From contig OZ038509.1 of assembly GCA_964036315.1 (NCBI GenBank), positions 33,513,999 through 33,577,998 on the forward strand: 64,000 nt of DNA. Direction: 5' to 3'. Below are positions 37,120 through 49,861 of this stretch, in pieces; position 1 is the stretch's first letter, and every line of letters starts with the position of its first letter. A model generated the notes under the pieces. That model was not told the origin of the DNA and made no database searches. It was given only the letters and a program-made list of their open reading frames with translations. This stretch comes from Acanthosepion esculentum (lineage: Eukaryota; Mollusca; Cephalopoda; Sepiida; Sepiidae). A program made the position numbers and the translations under genes.

Positions 37120-40100
37120 TTTTTCGCTCTCCCCTGCCTTCGTTCTTAACCTTCTTATTCTCCTCCTCCTCCTGCCTTCGTTCTTAACCGTCTTATTCTC
37201 CTCCTGCCTTTATTCTTAACCTTCTTATTCTCCTTCTCCTCCTGCCTTTGTTCTTAACCTTCTTATTCTCCTCCTCCTGCCTTTATTCTTAACCATCTTA
37301 TTCTTCTCCTCCTCCTGCCTTCGTTCTTAACATTCTTATTCTCCTCCTCCTGCCTTCATTCTTAACCATCTTATTCTCCTCCTCCTCCTGCCTTCATTCT
37401 TAACCTTCTTATTCTCCTCCACCTGCCTTCATTCTTAACCTTCTTATTCTCCTCCTCCTCCTGCCTTCGTTCTTAACCGTCTTATTCTCCTCCCCCTGCA
37501 TTCATTCTTAACCTTCTTATTCTCCTCCTACTGCCTTCATTCTTAACCTTCTCATTCTCCTCCTCCTGCCTTCGTTCTTAACCGTCTTATTCTCCTCCTC
37601 CTCTTGCCTTTATTCTTAACCTTCTTATTCTCCATCTCCTCCTGCCTTTGTTCTTAACCTTCGTATTCTCCTTCTCCTCCTGCCTTCGTTCTTAACCGTC
37701 TTATTCTCCTCCTCCTCCTGCCTTTGTTCTTAACCGTCTTATTCTCCTCCTCCTCCTGCCTTTGTTCTTAACCTTCTTATTCTCCTCCTCCTGCCTTTAT
37801 TCTTAACCATCTTATTCTTCTCCGCCTCCTGCCTTCGTTCTTAACCTTCTTATTCTCCTCCTCCTGCCTTCATTCTTAACCTTCTTATTCTCCTCCTCCT
37901 GCCTTCGTTCTTAACCGTCTTATTCTCCTCCTCCTCCTGCCTTTATTCTTAACCTTCTTATTCTCCTTCTCTTCCTGCCTTTGTTCTTAACCTTCTTATT
38001 CTCCTCCTCCTGCCTTTATTCTTAACCATCTTATTCTTCTCCTCCTGCCTTCATTCTTAACCTTCTTATTCTCCTCCTCCTGCCTTCATTCTTAACCTTC
38101 TTATTCTCCTCCTCCTCCTGCCTTCATTCTTAACCTTCTTATTCTTCTCCTACTCCTGCCTTCGTTCTTAACCGTCTTATTCTCCTCCTCCTCCTGCCTT
38201 TATTCTTAACCGTCTTATTCTCCTTCTCCTCCTGCCTTTGTTCTTAACCTTCTTATTCTCCTCCTCCTGCCTTTATTCTTAACCATCTTATTCTTCTCCT
38301 CCTGCCTTCATTCTTAACCTTCTTATTCTCCTCCTCCTGCCTTCATTCTTAACCTTCTTATTCTCCTCCTCCTCCTGCCTTCATTCTTAACCGTCTTATT
38401 CTCCTCCTCCTGCCTTTATTCTTAACCTTCTTATTCTCCTTCTCCTCCTGCCTTTGTTCTTAACCTTCTTATTCTCCTCCTCCTGCCTTTATTCTTAACC
38501 ATCTTATTCTTCTCCTCCTCCTGCCTTCGTTCTTAACCGTCTTATTCTCCTCCTCCTGCCTTCATTCTTAACCTTCTTATTCACCTCCTCCTCCTGCCTT
38601 CATTGTTAACGTTCTTATTCTCCTCCTCCTGCCTTCATTCTTAACCTTCTTATTCTCCTCCTCCTCCTGCCTTCGTTATTAGCCGTCTTATTCTCCTCCC
38701 CTTGCATTCATTCTTAACCTTCTTATTCTCCTCCTCCTGCCTTCATTCTTAACCTTCTTATTCTCCTCCTCCTGCCTTCGTTCTTAACCGTCTTATTCTC
38801 CTCCTCCTCCTGCCTTTGTTCTTAACCTTCGTATTCTCCTTTTCATCCTGCCTTCGTTCTTAACCGTCTTATTCTCCTCCTCCTCCTGCCTTTGTTCTTA
38901 ACCGTCTTATTCTCCTCCTCCTCCTGCCTTTGTTCTTAACCTTCTTATTCTCCTCCTCCTGCCTTTATTCTTAACCATCTTATTCTTCTCCTCCTCCTGC
39001 CTTCATTCTTAACCTTCTTATTCTCCTCCTCCTGCCTTCGTTCTTAACCTTCTTATTCTTCTCCTCCTCCTGTCTTCGTTCTTAACCGTCTTATTCTCCT
39101 CCTGCTGCCTTTATTCTTAACCTTCTTATTCTCCTTCTCCTCCTGCCTTTGTTCTTAACGTTCTTATTCTCCTCCTCCTGCCTTTATTCTTAACCATCTT
39201 ATTCTTCTCCTCCTGCCTTCATTCTTAACCTTCTTATTCTCCTCCTCCTGCCTTCATTCTTAACCTTCTTATTCTCCTCCTCCTGCCTTCGTTCTTAACC
39301 TTCTTATTCTTCTCCTCCTCCTGCCTTCGTTCTTAACAGTCTTAATCTCCTCCTCCTCCTGCCTTTATTCTTAACCTTCTTATTCTCCTTCTCCTCCTGC
39401 CTTTGTTCTTAACCTTCTTATTCTCCTCCTCCTGCCTTTATTCTTAACCATCTTATTCTTCTCCTCCTGCCTTCATTCTTAACCTTCTTATTCTCCTCCT
39501 CCTGCCTTCATTCTTAACCTTCTTATTCTCCTCCTCCTCCTGCCTTCGTTCTTAACCGTCTTATTCTCCTCCTCCTGCCTTCATTCTTAACCTTCTTATT
39601 CTCCTCCTCCTGCCTTCATTCTTAACCTTCTTATTCTCCTCCTCCTGCCTTCATTCTTAACCTTCTTATTCTCCTCCTCCTGCCTTCATTCTTAACCTTC
39701 TTATTCTCCTCCTCCTCTTTCCTTCATTCTTAACCTTCTTATTCTTCTCCTCCTCCTGCCTTCGTTCTTAACCGTCTTATTCTCCTCCTCCCCCAGCCTT
39801 TATTCTTAACCTTCTTATTCTCCTTCTCCTCCTGCCTTTGTTCTTAACCTTCTTATTCTCCTCCTCCTGCCTTTATTCTTAACCATCTTATTCTTCTCCT
39901 CCTGCCTTCATTATTAACCTTCTTATTCTCCTCCTCCTGCCTTCATTCTTAACCTTCTTATTCTCCTCCTCCTGCCTTCATTCTTAACCTTCTTATTCTC
40001 CTCCTCCTCCTGCCTTCGTTCTTAGCCGTCTTATTCTCCTCCCCCTGCATTCATTCTTAACCTTCTTATTCTCCTCCTCCTGCCTTCATTCTTAACCTTC

Positions 40101-43100
40101 TTATTCTCCTCCTCCTGCCTTCGTTCTTAACCGTCTTATTCTCCTCCTCCTCCTGCCTTTGTTCTTAACCTTCGTATTCTCCTTTTCATCCTGCCTTCGT
40201 TCTTAACCGTCTTATTCTCCTCCTCCTCCTGCCTTTGTTCTTAACCGTCTTATTCTCCTCCTCCTCCTGCCTTTGTTCTTAACCTTCTTATTCTCCTCCT
40301 CCTGCCTTTATTCTTAACCATCTTATTCTTCTCCTCCTCCTGCCTTCATTCTTAACCTTCTTATTCTCCTCCTCCTGCCTTCGTTCTTAACCTTCTTATT
40401 CTTCTCCTCCTCCTGTCTTCGTTCTTAACCGTCTTATTCTCCTCCTGCTGCCTTTATTCTTAACCTTCTTATTCTCCTTCTCCTCCTGCCTTTGTTCTTA
40501 ACATTCTTATTCTCCTCCTCCTGCCTTTATTCTTAACCATCTTATTCTTCTCCTCCTGCCTTCATTCTTAACCTTCTTATTCTCCTCCTCCTGCCTTCAT
40601 TCTTAACCTTCTTATTCTCCTCCTCCTGCCTTCGTTCTTAACCTTCTTATTCTTCTCCTCCTCCTGCCTTCGTTCTTAACAGTCTTAATCTCCTCCTCCT
40701 GCCTTTATTCTTAAGCTTCTTATTCTCCTTCTCCTCCTGCCTTTGTTCTTAACCTTCTTATTCTCCTCCTCCTGCCTTTATTCTTAACCATCTTATTCTT
40801 CTCCTCCTGCCTTCATTCTTAACCTTCTTATTCTCCTCCTGCCTTCATTCTTAACCTTCTTATTCTCCTCCTCCTCCTGCCTTCGTTCTTAACCGTCTTA
40901 TTCTCCTCCTCCTGCCTTCATTCTTAACCTTCTTATTCTCCTCCTCCTGCCTTCATTCTTAACCTTCTTATTCTCCTCCTCCTGCCTTCATTCTTAACCT
41001 TCTTATTCTCCTCCTCCTCTTTCCTTCATTCTTAACCTTCTTATTCTTCTCCTCCTCCTGCCTTCGTTCTTAACCGTCTTATTCTCCTCCTCCCCCAGCC
41101 TTTATTCTTAACCTTCTTATTCTCCTTCTCCTCCTGCCTTTGTTCTTAACCTTCTTATTCTCCTCCTCCTGCCTTTATTCTTAACCATCTTATTCTTCTC
41201 CTCCTGCCTTCATTATTAACCTTCTTATTCTCCTCCTCCTGCCTTCATTCTTAACCTTCTTATTCTCCTCCTCCTGCCTTCATTCTTAACCTTCTTATTC
41301 TCCTCCTCCTGCCTTCGTTCTTAGCCGTCTTATTCTCCTCCCCCTGCATTCATTCTTAACCTTCTTATTCTCCTCCTCCTGCCTTCATTCTTAACCTTCT
41401 TATTCTCCTCCTCCTGCCTTCGTTCTTAATCGTCTTATTCTCCTCCTCCTCCTGCCTTTGTTCTTAACCTTCGTATTCTCCTTTTCATCCTGCCTTCGTT
41501 CTTAACCGTCTTATTCTCCTCCTCCTCCTGCCTTTGTTCTTAACCGTCTTATTCTCCTCCTCCTGCCTTTGTTCTTAACCTTCTTATTCTCCTCCTCCTG
41601 CCTTTATTCTTAACCATCTTATTCTTCTCCTCCTCCTGCCTTCATTCTTAACCTTCTTATTCTCCTCCTCCTCCTGCCTTCGTTCTTAACCTTCTTATTC
41701 TTCTCCTCCTCCTGTCTTCGTTCTTAACCGTCTTATTCTCCTCCTGCTGCCTTTATTCTTAACCTTCTTATTCTCCTTCTCCTCCTGCCTTTGTTCTTAA
41801 CATTCTTATTCTCCTCCTCCTGCCTTTATTCTTAACCATCTTATTCTTCTCCTCCTGCCTTCATTCTTAACCTTCTTATTCTCCTCCTCCTGCCTTCATT
41901 CTTAACCTTCTTATTCTCCTCCTCCTCCTGCCTTCGTTCTTAACCGTCTTATTCTCCTCCTCCTGCCTTCATTCTTTACCTTCTTATTCTCCTCCTCCTG
42001 CCTTCATTCTTAACCTTCTTATTCTCCTCCTCCTGCCTTCATTCTTAACCTTCTTATTCTCCTCCTCCTGCCTTCATTCTTAACCTTCTTATTCTCCTCC
42101 TCCTCTTTCCTTCATTCTTAACCTTCTTATTCTTCTCCTCCTCCTGCCTTCGTTCTTAACCGTCTTATTCTCCTCCTCCCCCAGCCTTTATTCTTAACCT
42201 TCTTATTCTCCTTCTCCTCCTGCCTTTGTTCTTAACCTTCTTATTCTCCTCCTCCTGCCTTTATTCTTAACCATCTTATTCTTCTCCTCCTGCCTTCGTT
42301 ATTAACCTTCTTATTCTCCTCCTCCTGCCTTCATTCTTAACCTTCTTATTCTCCTCCTCCTGCCTTCATTCTTAACCTTCTTATTCTTCTCCTCCTCCTG
42401 CCTTCGTTCTTAACTGTCTTATTCTCCTCCTCCTCCTGCCTTTATTCTTAACTTTCTTATTCTCCTTCTCCTCCTGCCTTCATTCTTAACCTTCTTATTC
42501 TCCTCCTCCTGCCTTCATTCTTAACCTTCTTATTCCCCTCCTCCTCCTGCCTTCATTCTTAACCTTCTTATTCTTCTTCTCCTCCTGCCTTCGTTCTTAA
42601 CCGTCTTATTCTCCTCCTCCTGCCTTCATTCTTAACCTTCTTATTCTCCTCCTCCTGCCTTCATTCTTAACCTTCTTATTTTCCTCCTCCTGCCTTCATT
42701 CTTATCCTTCTTATTCTCCTCCTCCTGCCTTTGTTCTTAACCGTCTTATTCTCCTCCTCCTGCCTTTATTCTTAACCTTCTTATTCTCCTCCTCCTCCTG
42801 CCTTCATTCTTAACCTTCTTATTCTCCTCCTCCTGCCTTCGTTCTTAACCGTCTTATTCTCCTCCCCTTGCATTCATTCTTAACCTTCTTATTCTCCTCC
42901 TCCTGCCTTCATTCTTAACCTTCTTATTCTCCTCCTCCTGCCTTCCTTCTTAACCGTCTTATTCTCCTCCTCCTCCTGCCTTCATTCTTAACCTTCTTAT
43001 TCTCCTCCTCCTCCTGCCTTTAATCTTAATCTTCTTATTCTCCTCCTCCTGCCTTCGTTCTTAACCGTCTTATTCTCCTCCTCCTCCTGCCTTTGTTCTT

Positions 43101-46100
43101 AACCGTCTTATTCTCCTCCTCCTCCTGCCTTTGTTCTTAACCTTCTTATTCTCCTCCTCCTGCCTTTATTCTTAACCATCTTATTCTTCTCCTCCTCCTG
43201 CCTTCATTCTTAACCTTCTTATTCTCCTCCTCCTCCTGCCTTCGTTCTTAACCTTCTTATTCTTCTCCTCCTCCTGTCTTCGTTCTTAACCGTATTATTC
43301 TCCTCCTGCTGCCTTTATTCTTAACTTTCTTATTCTCCTTCTCCTCCTGCCTTTGTTCTTAACATTCTTATTCTCCTCCTCCTGCCTTTATTCTTAACCA
43401 TCTTATTCTTCTCCTCCTGCCTTCATTCTTAACCTTCTTATTCTCCTCCTCCTGCCTTCATTCTTAACCTTCTTATTCTCCTCCTCCTCCTGCCTTCGTT
43501 CTTAACCGTCTTATTCTCCTCCTCCTGCCTTCATTCTTTACCTTCTTATTCTCCTCCTCCTGCCTTCATTCTTAACCTTCTTATTCTCCTCCTCCTGCCT
43601 TCATTCTTAACCTTCTTATTCTCCTCCTCCTGCCTTCATTCTTAACCTTCTTATTCTCCTCCTCCTCTTTCCTTCATTCTTAACCTTCTTATTCTTCTCC
43701 TCCTCCTGCCTTCGTTCTTAACCGTCTTATTCTCCTCCTCCCCCAGCCTTTATTCTTAACCTTCTTATTCTCCTTCTCCTCCTGCCTTTGTTCTTAACCT
43801 TCTTATTCTCCTCCTCCTGCCTTTATTCTTAACCATCTTATTCTTCTCCTCCTGCCTTCATTATTAACCTTCTTATTCTCCTCCTCCTGCCTTCATTCTT
43901 AACCTTCTTATTCTCCTCCTCCTGCCTTCATACTTAACCTTCTTATTCTTCTCCTCCTCCTGCCTTCGTTCTTAACTGTCTTATTCTCCTCCTCCTCCTG
44001 CCTTTATTCTTAACTTTCTTATTCTCCTTCTCCTCCTGCCTTCATTCTTAACCTTCTTATTCTCCTCCTCCTGCCTTCATTCTTAACCTTCTTATTCTTC
44101 TTCTCCTCCTGCCTTCGTTCTTAACCGTCTTATTCTCCTCCTCCTGCCTTCATTCTTAACCTTCTTATTCTCCTCCTCCTGCCTTCATTCTTAACCTTCT
44201 TATTTTCCTCCTCCTGCCTTCATTCTTATCCTTCTTATTCTCCTCCTCCTGCCTTTGTTCTTAACCGTCTTATTCTCCTCCTCCTGCCTTTATTCTTAAC
44301 CTTCTTATTCTCCTCCTCCTCCTGCCTTCATTCTTAACCTTCTTATTCTCCTCCTCCTGCCTTCGTTCTTAACCGTCTTATTCTCCTCCCCTTGCATTCA
44401 TTCTTAACCTTCTTATTCTCCTCCTCCTGCCTTCATTCTTAACCTTCTTATTCTCCTCCTCCTCCTGCCTTCCTTCTTAACCGTCTTATTCTCCTCCTCC
44501 TCCTGCCTTCATTCTTAACCTTCTTATTCTCCTCCTCCTCCTGCCTTTAATCTTAATCTTCTTATTCTCCTCCTCCTGCCTTCGTTCTTAACCGTCTTAT
44601 TCTCCTCCACCTGCATTCATTCTTAACCTTCTCATTCTCCTCCTCCTGCCTTTGTTCTTAAACTTCTTATTCTCCTCCTCCTGCCTTTGTTCTTAACCTT
44701 CTTATTCTCCTTCTCCTCCTGCCTTCCTTCTTAACCGTCTTATTCTCCTCCTCCTCCTGCCTTTATTCTTAACCTTCTTATTCTCCTCCTCCTGCCTTTG
44801 TTCTTCACCCTATTATTCTCCTCCTCTTGCCTTCATTCTTAACCTTCTTATTCTCCTCCACCTCCTGATTCCTTCTTAACCTTCTTATTCTCCTCCTCCT
44901 GCCTTTGTTCTTAACCTTCTTATTCTCCTTCTCCTCCTGCCTTTGTTCTTAACCTTCTTATTCTCCTTCTCCTCCTGCCTTCGTTCTTAACCGTCTTATT
45001 CTCCTCCTCCTGTCTTTGTTCTTAACCTTCTTATTCTCCTCCTCCTGCCTTTATTCTTAACCATCTTATTCTTCTCCTCCTCCTGCCTTCGTTCTTAACC
45101 GTCTTATTCGCCTCCTCCTGCCTTCATTCTTAACCTTCTGATTGTCCTCCTCCTCCTGCCTTCATTCTTAACCTTCTTATTCTCCTCCTCCTGCCTTCAT
45201 TCTTAACCTTCTTATTCTCCTCCTCCTCCTGCCTTCGTTCTTAACCGTCTTATTATCCTCCTCCTGCCTTTATTCTTAACCTTCTTATTCTCCTCCTCCT
45301 GCCTTCGTTCTTAACCGTCTTATTCTCCTCCTCCTCCTGCCTTTGTTCTTAACCATCTTATTCTTCTCCTCCTCCTGCCTTCGTTCTTAACCGCCTTATT
45401 CTCCTCCTCCTGCCTTCATTCTTAACCTTCTTATTCTCCTCCTCCTCCTGCCTTCATTCTTAACCTTTTTATTCTCCTCCTCCTGCCTTCGTTCTTAACC
45501 GTCTTATTCTCCTCCCCCTGCATTCATTCTTAACCTTCTTATTCTCTTCCTCCTGCCTTCATTCTTAACCTTCTTATTCTCCTCCTCCTCCTGCCTTCGT
45601 TCTTAACCGTCTTATTCTCCTCCTCCTCCTGCCTCCATTCTTAACCTTCTTATTCTCCTCCTCCTGCCTTTATTCTTAACCTTCTTATTCTCCTCCTCCT
45701 GCCTTCGTTCTTAACCGTCTTATTCTCCACCACCTGCATTCATTCTTAACCTTCTTATTCTCCTCCTCCTGCCTTCATTCTTAACCTTCTTATTCTCCTC
45801 CTCCTGCGATCGTTCTTAACCGTCTTATTCTCCCCCTCCTGCCTTTATTCTTAACCTTCTTATTCTCCTTCTCCTCCTGCCTTTGTTCTTAACCTTCTTA
45901 TTCTCCTTCTCCTCCTGCCTTCGTTCTTAACCGTCTTATTCTCCTCCTCCTCCTGTTTTTGTTCTTAACCTTCTTATTCTCCTCCTCCTGCCTTTATTCT
46001 TAACCATCTTATTCTTCTCCTCCTCCTGCCTTCGTTCTTAACCGTCTTATTCTCCTCCTCCTGCCTTCATTCTTAACCTTCTGATTCTCCTCCTCCTCCT

Positions 46101-47350
46101 GCCTTCATTCTTAACCTTCTTATTCTCCTCCACCTGCCTTCATTCTTAACCTTCTTATTCTCCTCCTCCTCCTGCCTTCGTTCTTAACCGTCTTATTCTC
46201 CTCCTCCTCCTGCCTTTATTCTTAACCTTCTTATTCTCCTCCTCCTCCTGCCTTCGTTCTTCACCGTCTTATTCTCCTCCTCCTGCCTTTATTCTTAACC
46301 TTCTTATTCTCCTCCTCCTGCCTTTATTCTTAACCATCTTATTCTCCTCCTCCTCCTGCCTTCATTCTTAACCTTCTTATTCTCCTCCTCCTGCCTTCAT
46401 TCTTAACCTTCTTATTCTCCTCCTCCTCCTGCCTTTATTCTTAACCTTCTTATTCTCCTCCTCCTGCCTTCGTTCTTAACCGTCTTATTCTCCTCCTCCT
46501 CCTGCCTTTGTTCTTAACCTTCTTATTCTTCTCCTCCTGCCTTCGTTCTTAACCTTCTTATTCTCCTCGTCCTGCCTTCATTCTTAACCTTCTTATTCTC
46601 CTCCTCCTCCTGACTTCATTCTTAACCTTCTTATTCTCCTCCTCCTCCTGCCTTTGTTCTTAACCTTCTTATTCTCCTTCTCCTCCTGCCTTTGTTGTTA
46701 ACCTTCTTATTCTCCTCCTCCTGCCTTTATTCTTAACCATCTTATTTTTCTCCTCCTCCTGCCTTCGTTCTTAACCGTTTTATTCTTCTCTCCTGCCTTC
46801 ATTCTTAACCTTCTTATTCTCCTCCTCTTCCTGCCTTCATTCTTAACCATCTTATTCTCCTCCTCCTGCCTTCATTCTTAACCTTCTTATTCTCCTCCTC
46901 CTGCCTTCGTTCTTAACCGTCTTATTCTCCTCCTCCTCCTGCCTTTATTCTTAACCTTCTTATTCTCCTCCTCCTGCCTTCGTTCTTAACCGTCTTGTTC
47001 TCCTCCTCCTCCTGCCTTTGTTCTTAACCTTCTTATTCTTCTCCTCCTGCCTTCGTTCTTAACCTTCTTATTCTCCTCCTCCTGCCTTCATTCTTAACCT
47101 TCTTATTCTCCTCCTCCTCCTGCCTTCATTCTTAACCTTCTTATTCTCCTCCTCCTCCTGCCTTTGTTCTTAACCTTCTTATTCTCCTCCTCCTGCCTTT
47201 GTTCTTAACCTTCTTATTCTCCTCCTCCTTGCTTCGTTGTTAATTTTCATATTCTCCTCTTCCTTCCTTCACTCCTAACCTTCTTATTCTCCTCCTTCCT
47301 CACTCATAACCTTCTTATTCTCCTCCTTCCTTCGTTACTAACCTTATTCT
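37120..47350. repeat. 10.2-kb pyrimidine-rich minisatellite with higher-order organisation
   Basis: The basic unit is 35 bp (ctcctcctcctgccttcatt then cttaaccttcttatt), with frequent 38-bp forms that have one more CTC. Roughly 280 units fill the region. Rare variants recur at regular intervals: cccccagcc at about 39.79, 41.09, 42.18 and 43.74 kb; ccttttcatcc at about 38.84, 40.18 and 41.48 kb; ctcctctttccttc at 39.71, 41.02, 42.10 and 43.66 kb. This gives higher-order repeats of about 1.30-1.34 kb, with one shorter (1.09) and one longer (1.56) block. Period 35 breaks any reading frame, and taa recurs on both strands, so it is non-coding. The reverse strand carries GGAGGAGGA in most units. Units decay at both edges. 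Confidence 0.97.
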
Positions 47351-48564
47351 CTACGACGCAGTCAGTTAGCAAAAACGTATGAAGCGGAAGGGTTTGAAAA
47401 ATGCATTTAAAATTCTGCCAATGTCACTAGAACCATAGTTTTTACCCGGCACCCCAAGGGATACAAGTTTCAGTTCTTGGGGTTTTGAGGAAGATATTTA
47501 AAAAATCTTCAAGGCGAGATAAACGTGATAAGATAAAATGGAATTCGAGCAATACACAATGACCGTAGGCACAAACACATACAGCACACAAAGATTGCCA
47601 ATTTAAAAACAAAATTGCATCAAATGTAAAATAAAAAATAATTTAAAATGAGCATCCGTTTGGTTAAACCGACCCGGGTGACCCCCCTCTCCGCCTCCGT
47701 TTGGGCGGAGTTTAAGAAATTCAGTTATTTCAATTATTTAGTCGTCGTCTCATTTAGAGCATAATTAAGTGAGTACACTTTCCTTTTCAAAGAGCTTACT
47801 CAAAATGTCAAAAAGAAAAGAAATTAGAATAAGGATTATATTCGTTTGAGGGTTCACCTGCATAAACAGAGGAGATGAACAGAAAGGCCTCCATGCATTT
47901 TATGCTCAGTGCTATTTTCAAATGCAAACTTAAAGCTAAGCTCGATGACCTCTTTAAAAGTGTATGTAGTAGTAGAGAAGCTGGAGACTAGAAAGAATCA
48001 TTCACGACGAGGGAGGCAAGTTTTGATCGTTAAGTGACTCGACCAAAGTTGGTACTGACATCAATTGGAAAACCCCTCTTTGAAGAATCCTATAAAATTG
48101 CATATCAAGTGGCTAAAAATAAAAAAAAAATAAAACGCATACAATCACCGAAGAATTACTGACGCCTTGTACTCTTGAGGCTGCCAAGATTATTCTGGGG
48201 AAATATGCGGAAAGGGTAGTGGCATAAATTCCAATGTGTAATAATGCCACTAAGAACAGAAAGTTTGATGAGCCAATTTAAACTTGATTGATTGGGTCGG
48301 TATTGATTAATGTGATCAAAATAAAATAGATTCTAAATGATTTTGTATCTATGGACAATTGGGAGTGTAACCATTTTAGTTTACTCCATACATGGAGGAC
48401 ATAATTCCTTCTCTGTTTTCCCTCATCAATAAAAAAAATGTTTCACAAAATTAATTAATTCATTTTCTACCACTTATCAACACTTTGTATAGTATTTAAA
48501 TCCAGAAAATGTTTTTAGAATGTAAGATATTTTAAGATAATAATTTAGTGATATATGTAACTTA
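47351..48564. other. Unassigned sequence
   Basis: No gene was recognised. A small GC-rich hairpin (ctccgcc with ggcggag) lies at about 47690-47711. Confidence 0.5.
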
Positions 48565-48690
48565 TACCTGGTCGACAGAGGTGGATTAATAGTTTTTCAA
48601 AAGGTATTTTCGTATAAGTGAATATAATGAACTCAACTGGAATTGAAACTCAGCTTTCTGTATCCATTACACCACACGCACATCCAAGCT
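48565..48690 (-). mobile_element. tRNA-derived SINE fragment
   Basis: On the reverse strand gtgtggtgtaatggataca (A-box-like) and gagtttcaattcc (B-box-like) are spaced as in a tRNA head. They are followed by gttcattatattcacttata and a body word ccacctctgtcgacc. I read this as a SINE head plus part of its body. Confidence 0.6.
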
Positions 48691-48984
48691 TACAGAACAT
48701 GGTTATTTTAATTCAATATGGAAATTAAGGAACTAATCAAGCAAGAATATACAAGAGTGGGTCATAAATCCGTACCCTAACTTATAGTTATTAGCTGAAT
48801 TTCTTTGCACATTTTTACTGTATAACATTCGGCCTATATAATTAACATTCATTACTGAATTATGTGCCTTGAAAATCGTTGTGGAGATCCCTTGCATCTA
48901 GATATGTCCAATTCAAATTACTGGCATGCTAATCTGTCCAATAGAATTGAATGAAAAATTGTAGAACTCTCTAGAATGTGCTAA

Positions 48985-49140
48985 TCGCACTTCTATATAA
49001 GCAAAGCAGGTGGAGCGGTTTGGTTGTCTTTTTGCCTTTGCCCTTGCCTTTGCCCATTATACACTGTTGGAGAGACAGTTAATTAACATATTTTGATTAT
49101 CGCTGTGCAAATTGGTGTCGCAGATAGGATAAGAAAGACT
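48985..49140 (+). promoter_or_regulatory. Likely end of a 5' LTR with TATA box and primer-binding-site-like motif
   Basis: A TATA-type element (ctatataagcaaag, about 48992) lies about 120 bp before a CA end (49108-49109). Next comes tggtgtcgcagataggat at 49113-49130, which has the position and TGG start of a retrotransposon tRNA primer-binding site. The gag reading frame starts shortly after. The upstream LTR boundary and a second LTR were not found. Confidence 0.5.
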
Positions 49141-49144
49141 ATTC

Positions 49145-49861
49145 TTGCCGAGTGGACTGTTTACTTCGACAACCATGATGGAACAATGTGGCGAGCTGAT
49201 TAAGTTATTCACGCAACAACTTCAACTCCAGAGGGAACAATTGGAGGAACGGGCGCAGCTGCACACAGAAGACACGAGAAGGCTGATTCAATTTCAAACT
49301 TCCGAAAGGGATTCAAGTCCAAGTTCCCGTCTTCAACTTCTTCAGCTGCTATTCCACCATTTGATGCTTTTGATACGACAGCAGAACTGTGGTTTGATTA
49401 CTGGTCAAGATTCTGAACTTTTGTTGTAGCCAACGCGCTGCCTAATCAGCGCAAGACTCAGGTTTTCTTGATAAATGAAACTGCTGCCATCTATAATCAA
49501 CTGGTGAATTTGTCTACTCAACAGAATCCGCCCAAGTATATTAACGAGTTGACAATGGAGGAAATCGTCAACTTTATGAAAGAACAATTTGACCCGAAAC
49601 GTTTCATTGAGAGAACGTTCTGGAGTGACATACAACGGAAGCCAGGCGAAATTCTCCAGATGGCAGCGCGTATACGTCAAGAAGCTGATACTTGTGACCC
49701 CTTCAATCGCCGACCCACAAGATGAACTTCTTAAACAGAGATTCATAAGTTCTGTCAACAAAGAAGCTGTCTTGAACGCTCTTTTCAAGATCAAGGTGGC
49801 AGAGTTGGACTTTGCCCGTGCGCTATTGAGATATAAAGATATAGGTGTTGCCATCAACTAG
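49145..49861 (+). pseudogene. LTR-retrotransposon gag remnant (Ty3/gypsy-like)
   Basis: Gag packages retrotransposon RNA into particles. The frame starts with a glutamine-rich coiled segment (TQQLQLQREQLEERAQ). It shifts frame near 49320 to DAFDTTAELWFDYW (with a stop after WSRF), then INELTMEEIVNFMKEQFDPK and RKPGEILQMAARIRQEADTC. It shifts again near 49700 to DPQDELLKQRFISSVNKEAV. These are landmarks of the retrotransposon gag domain. Zinc knuckle, protease, RT and integrase are absent. Two frameshifts and one stop make it dead. It is an old genomic copy and only described here. Confidence 0.75.

Noticed and set aside
37120..47350. A CRISPR-like regular array (short repeats with fixed period)
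   Set aside because: There are no unique spacers. The whole 35/38-bp unit repeats, no cas-like gene is near, and the setting is a eukaryotic repeat region. It is a minisatellite.
49405..49857. 150-codon reverse open frame
   Set aside because: It is antisense to the retrotransposon gag remnant.
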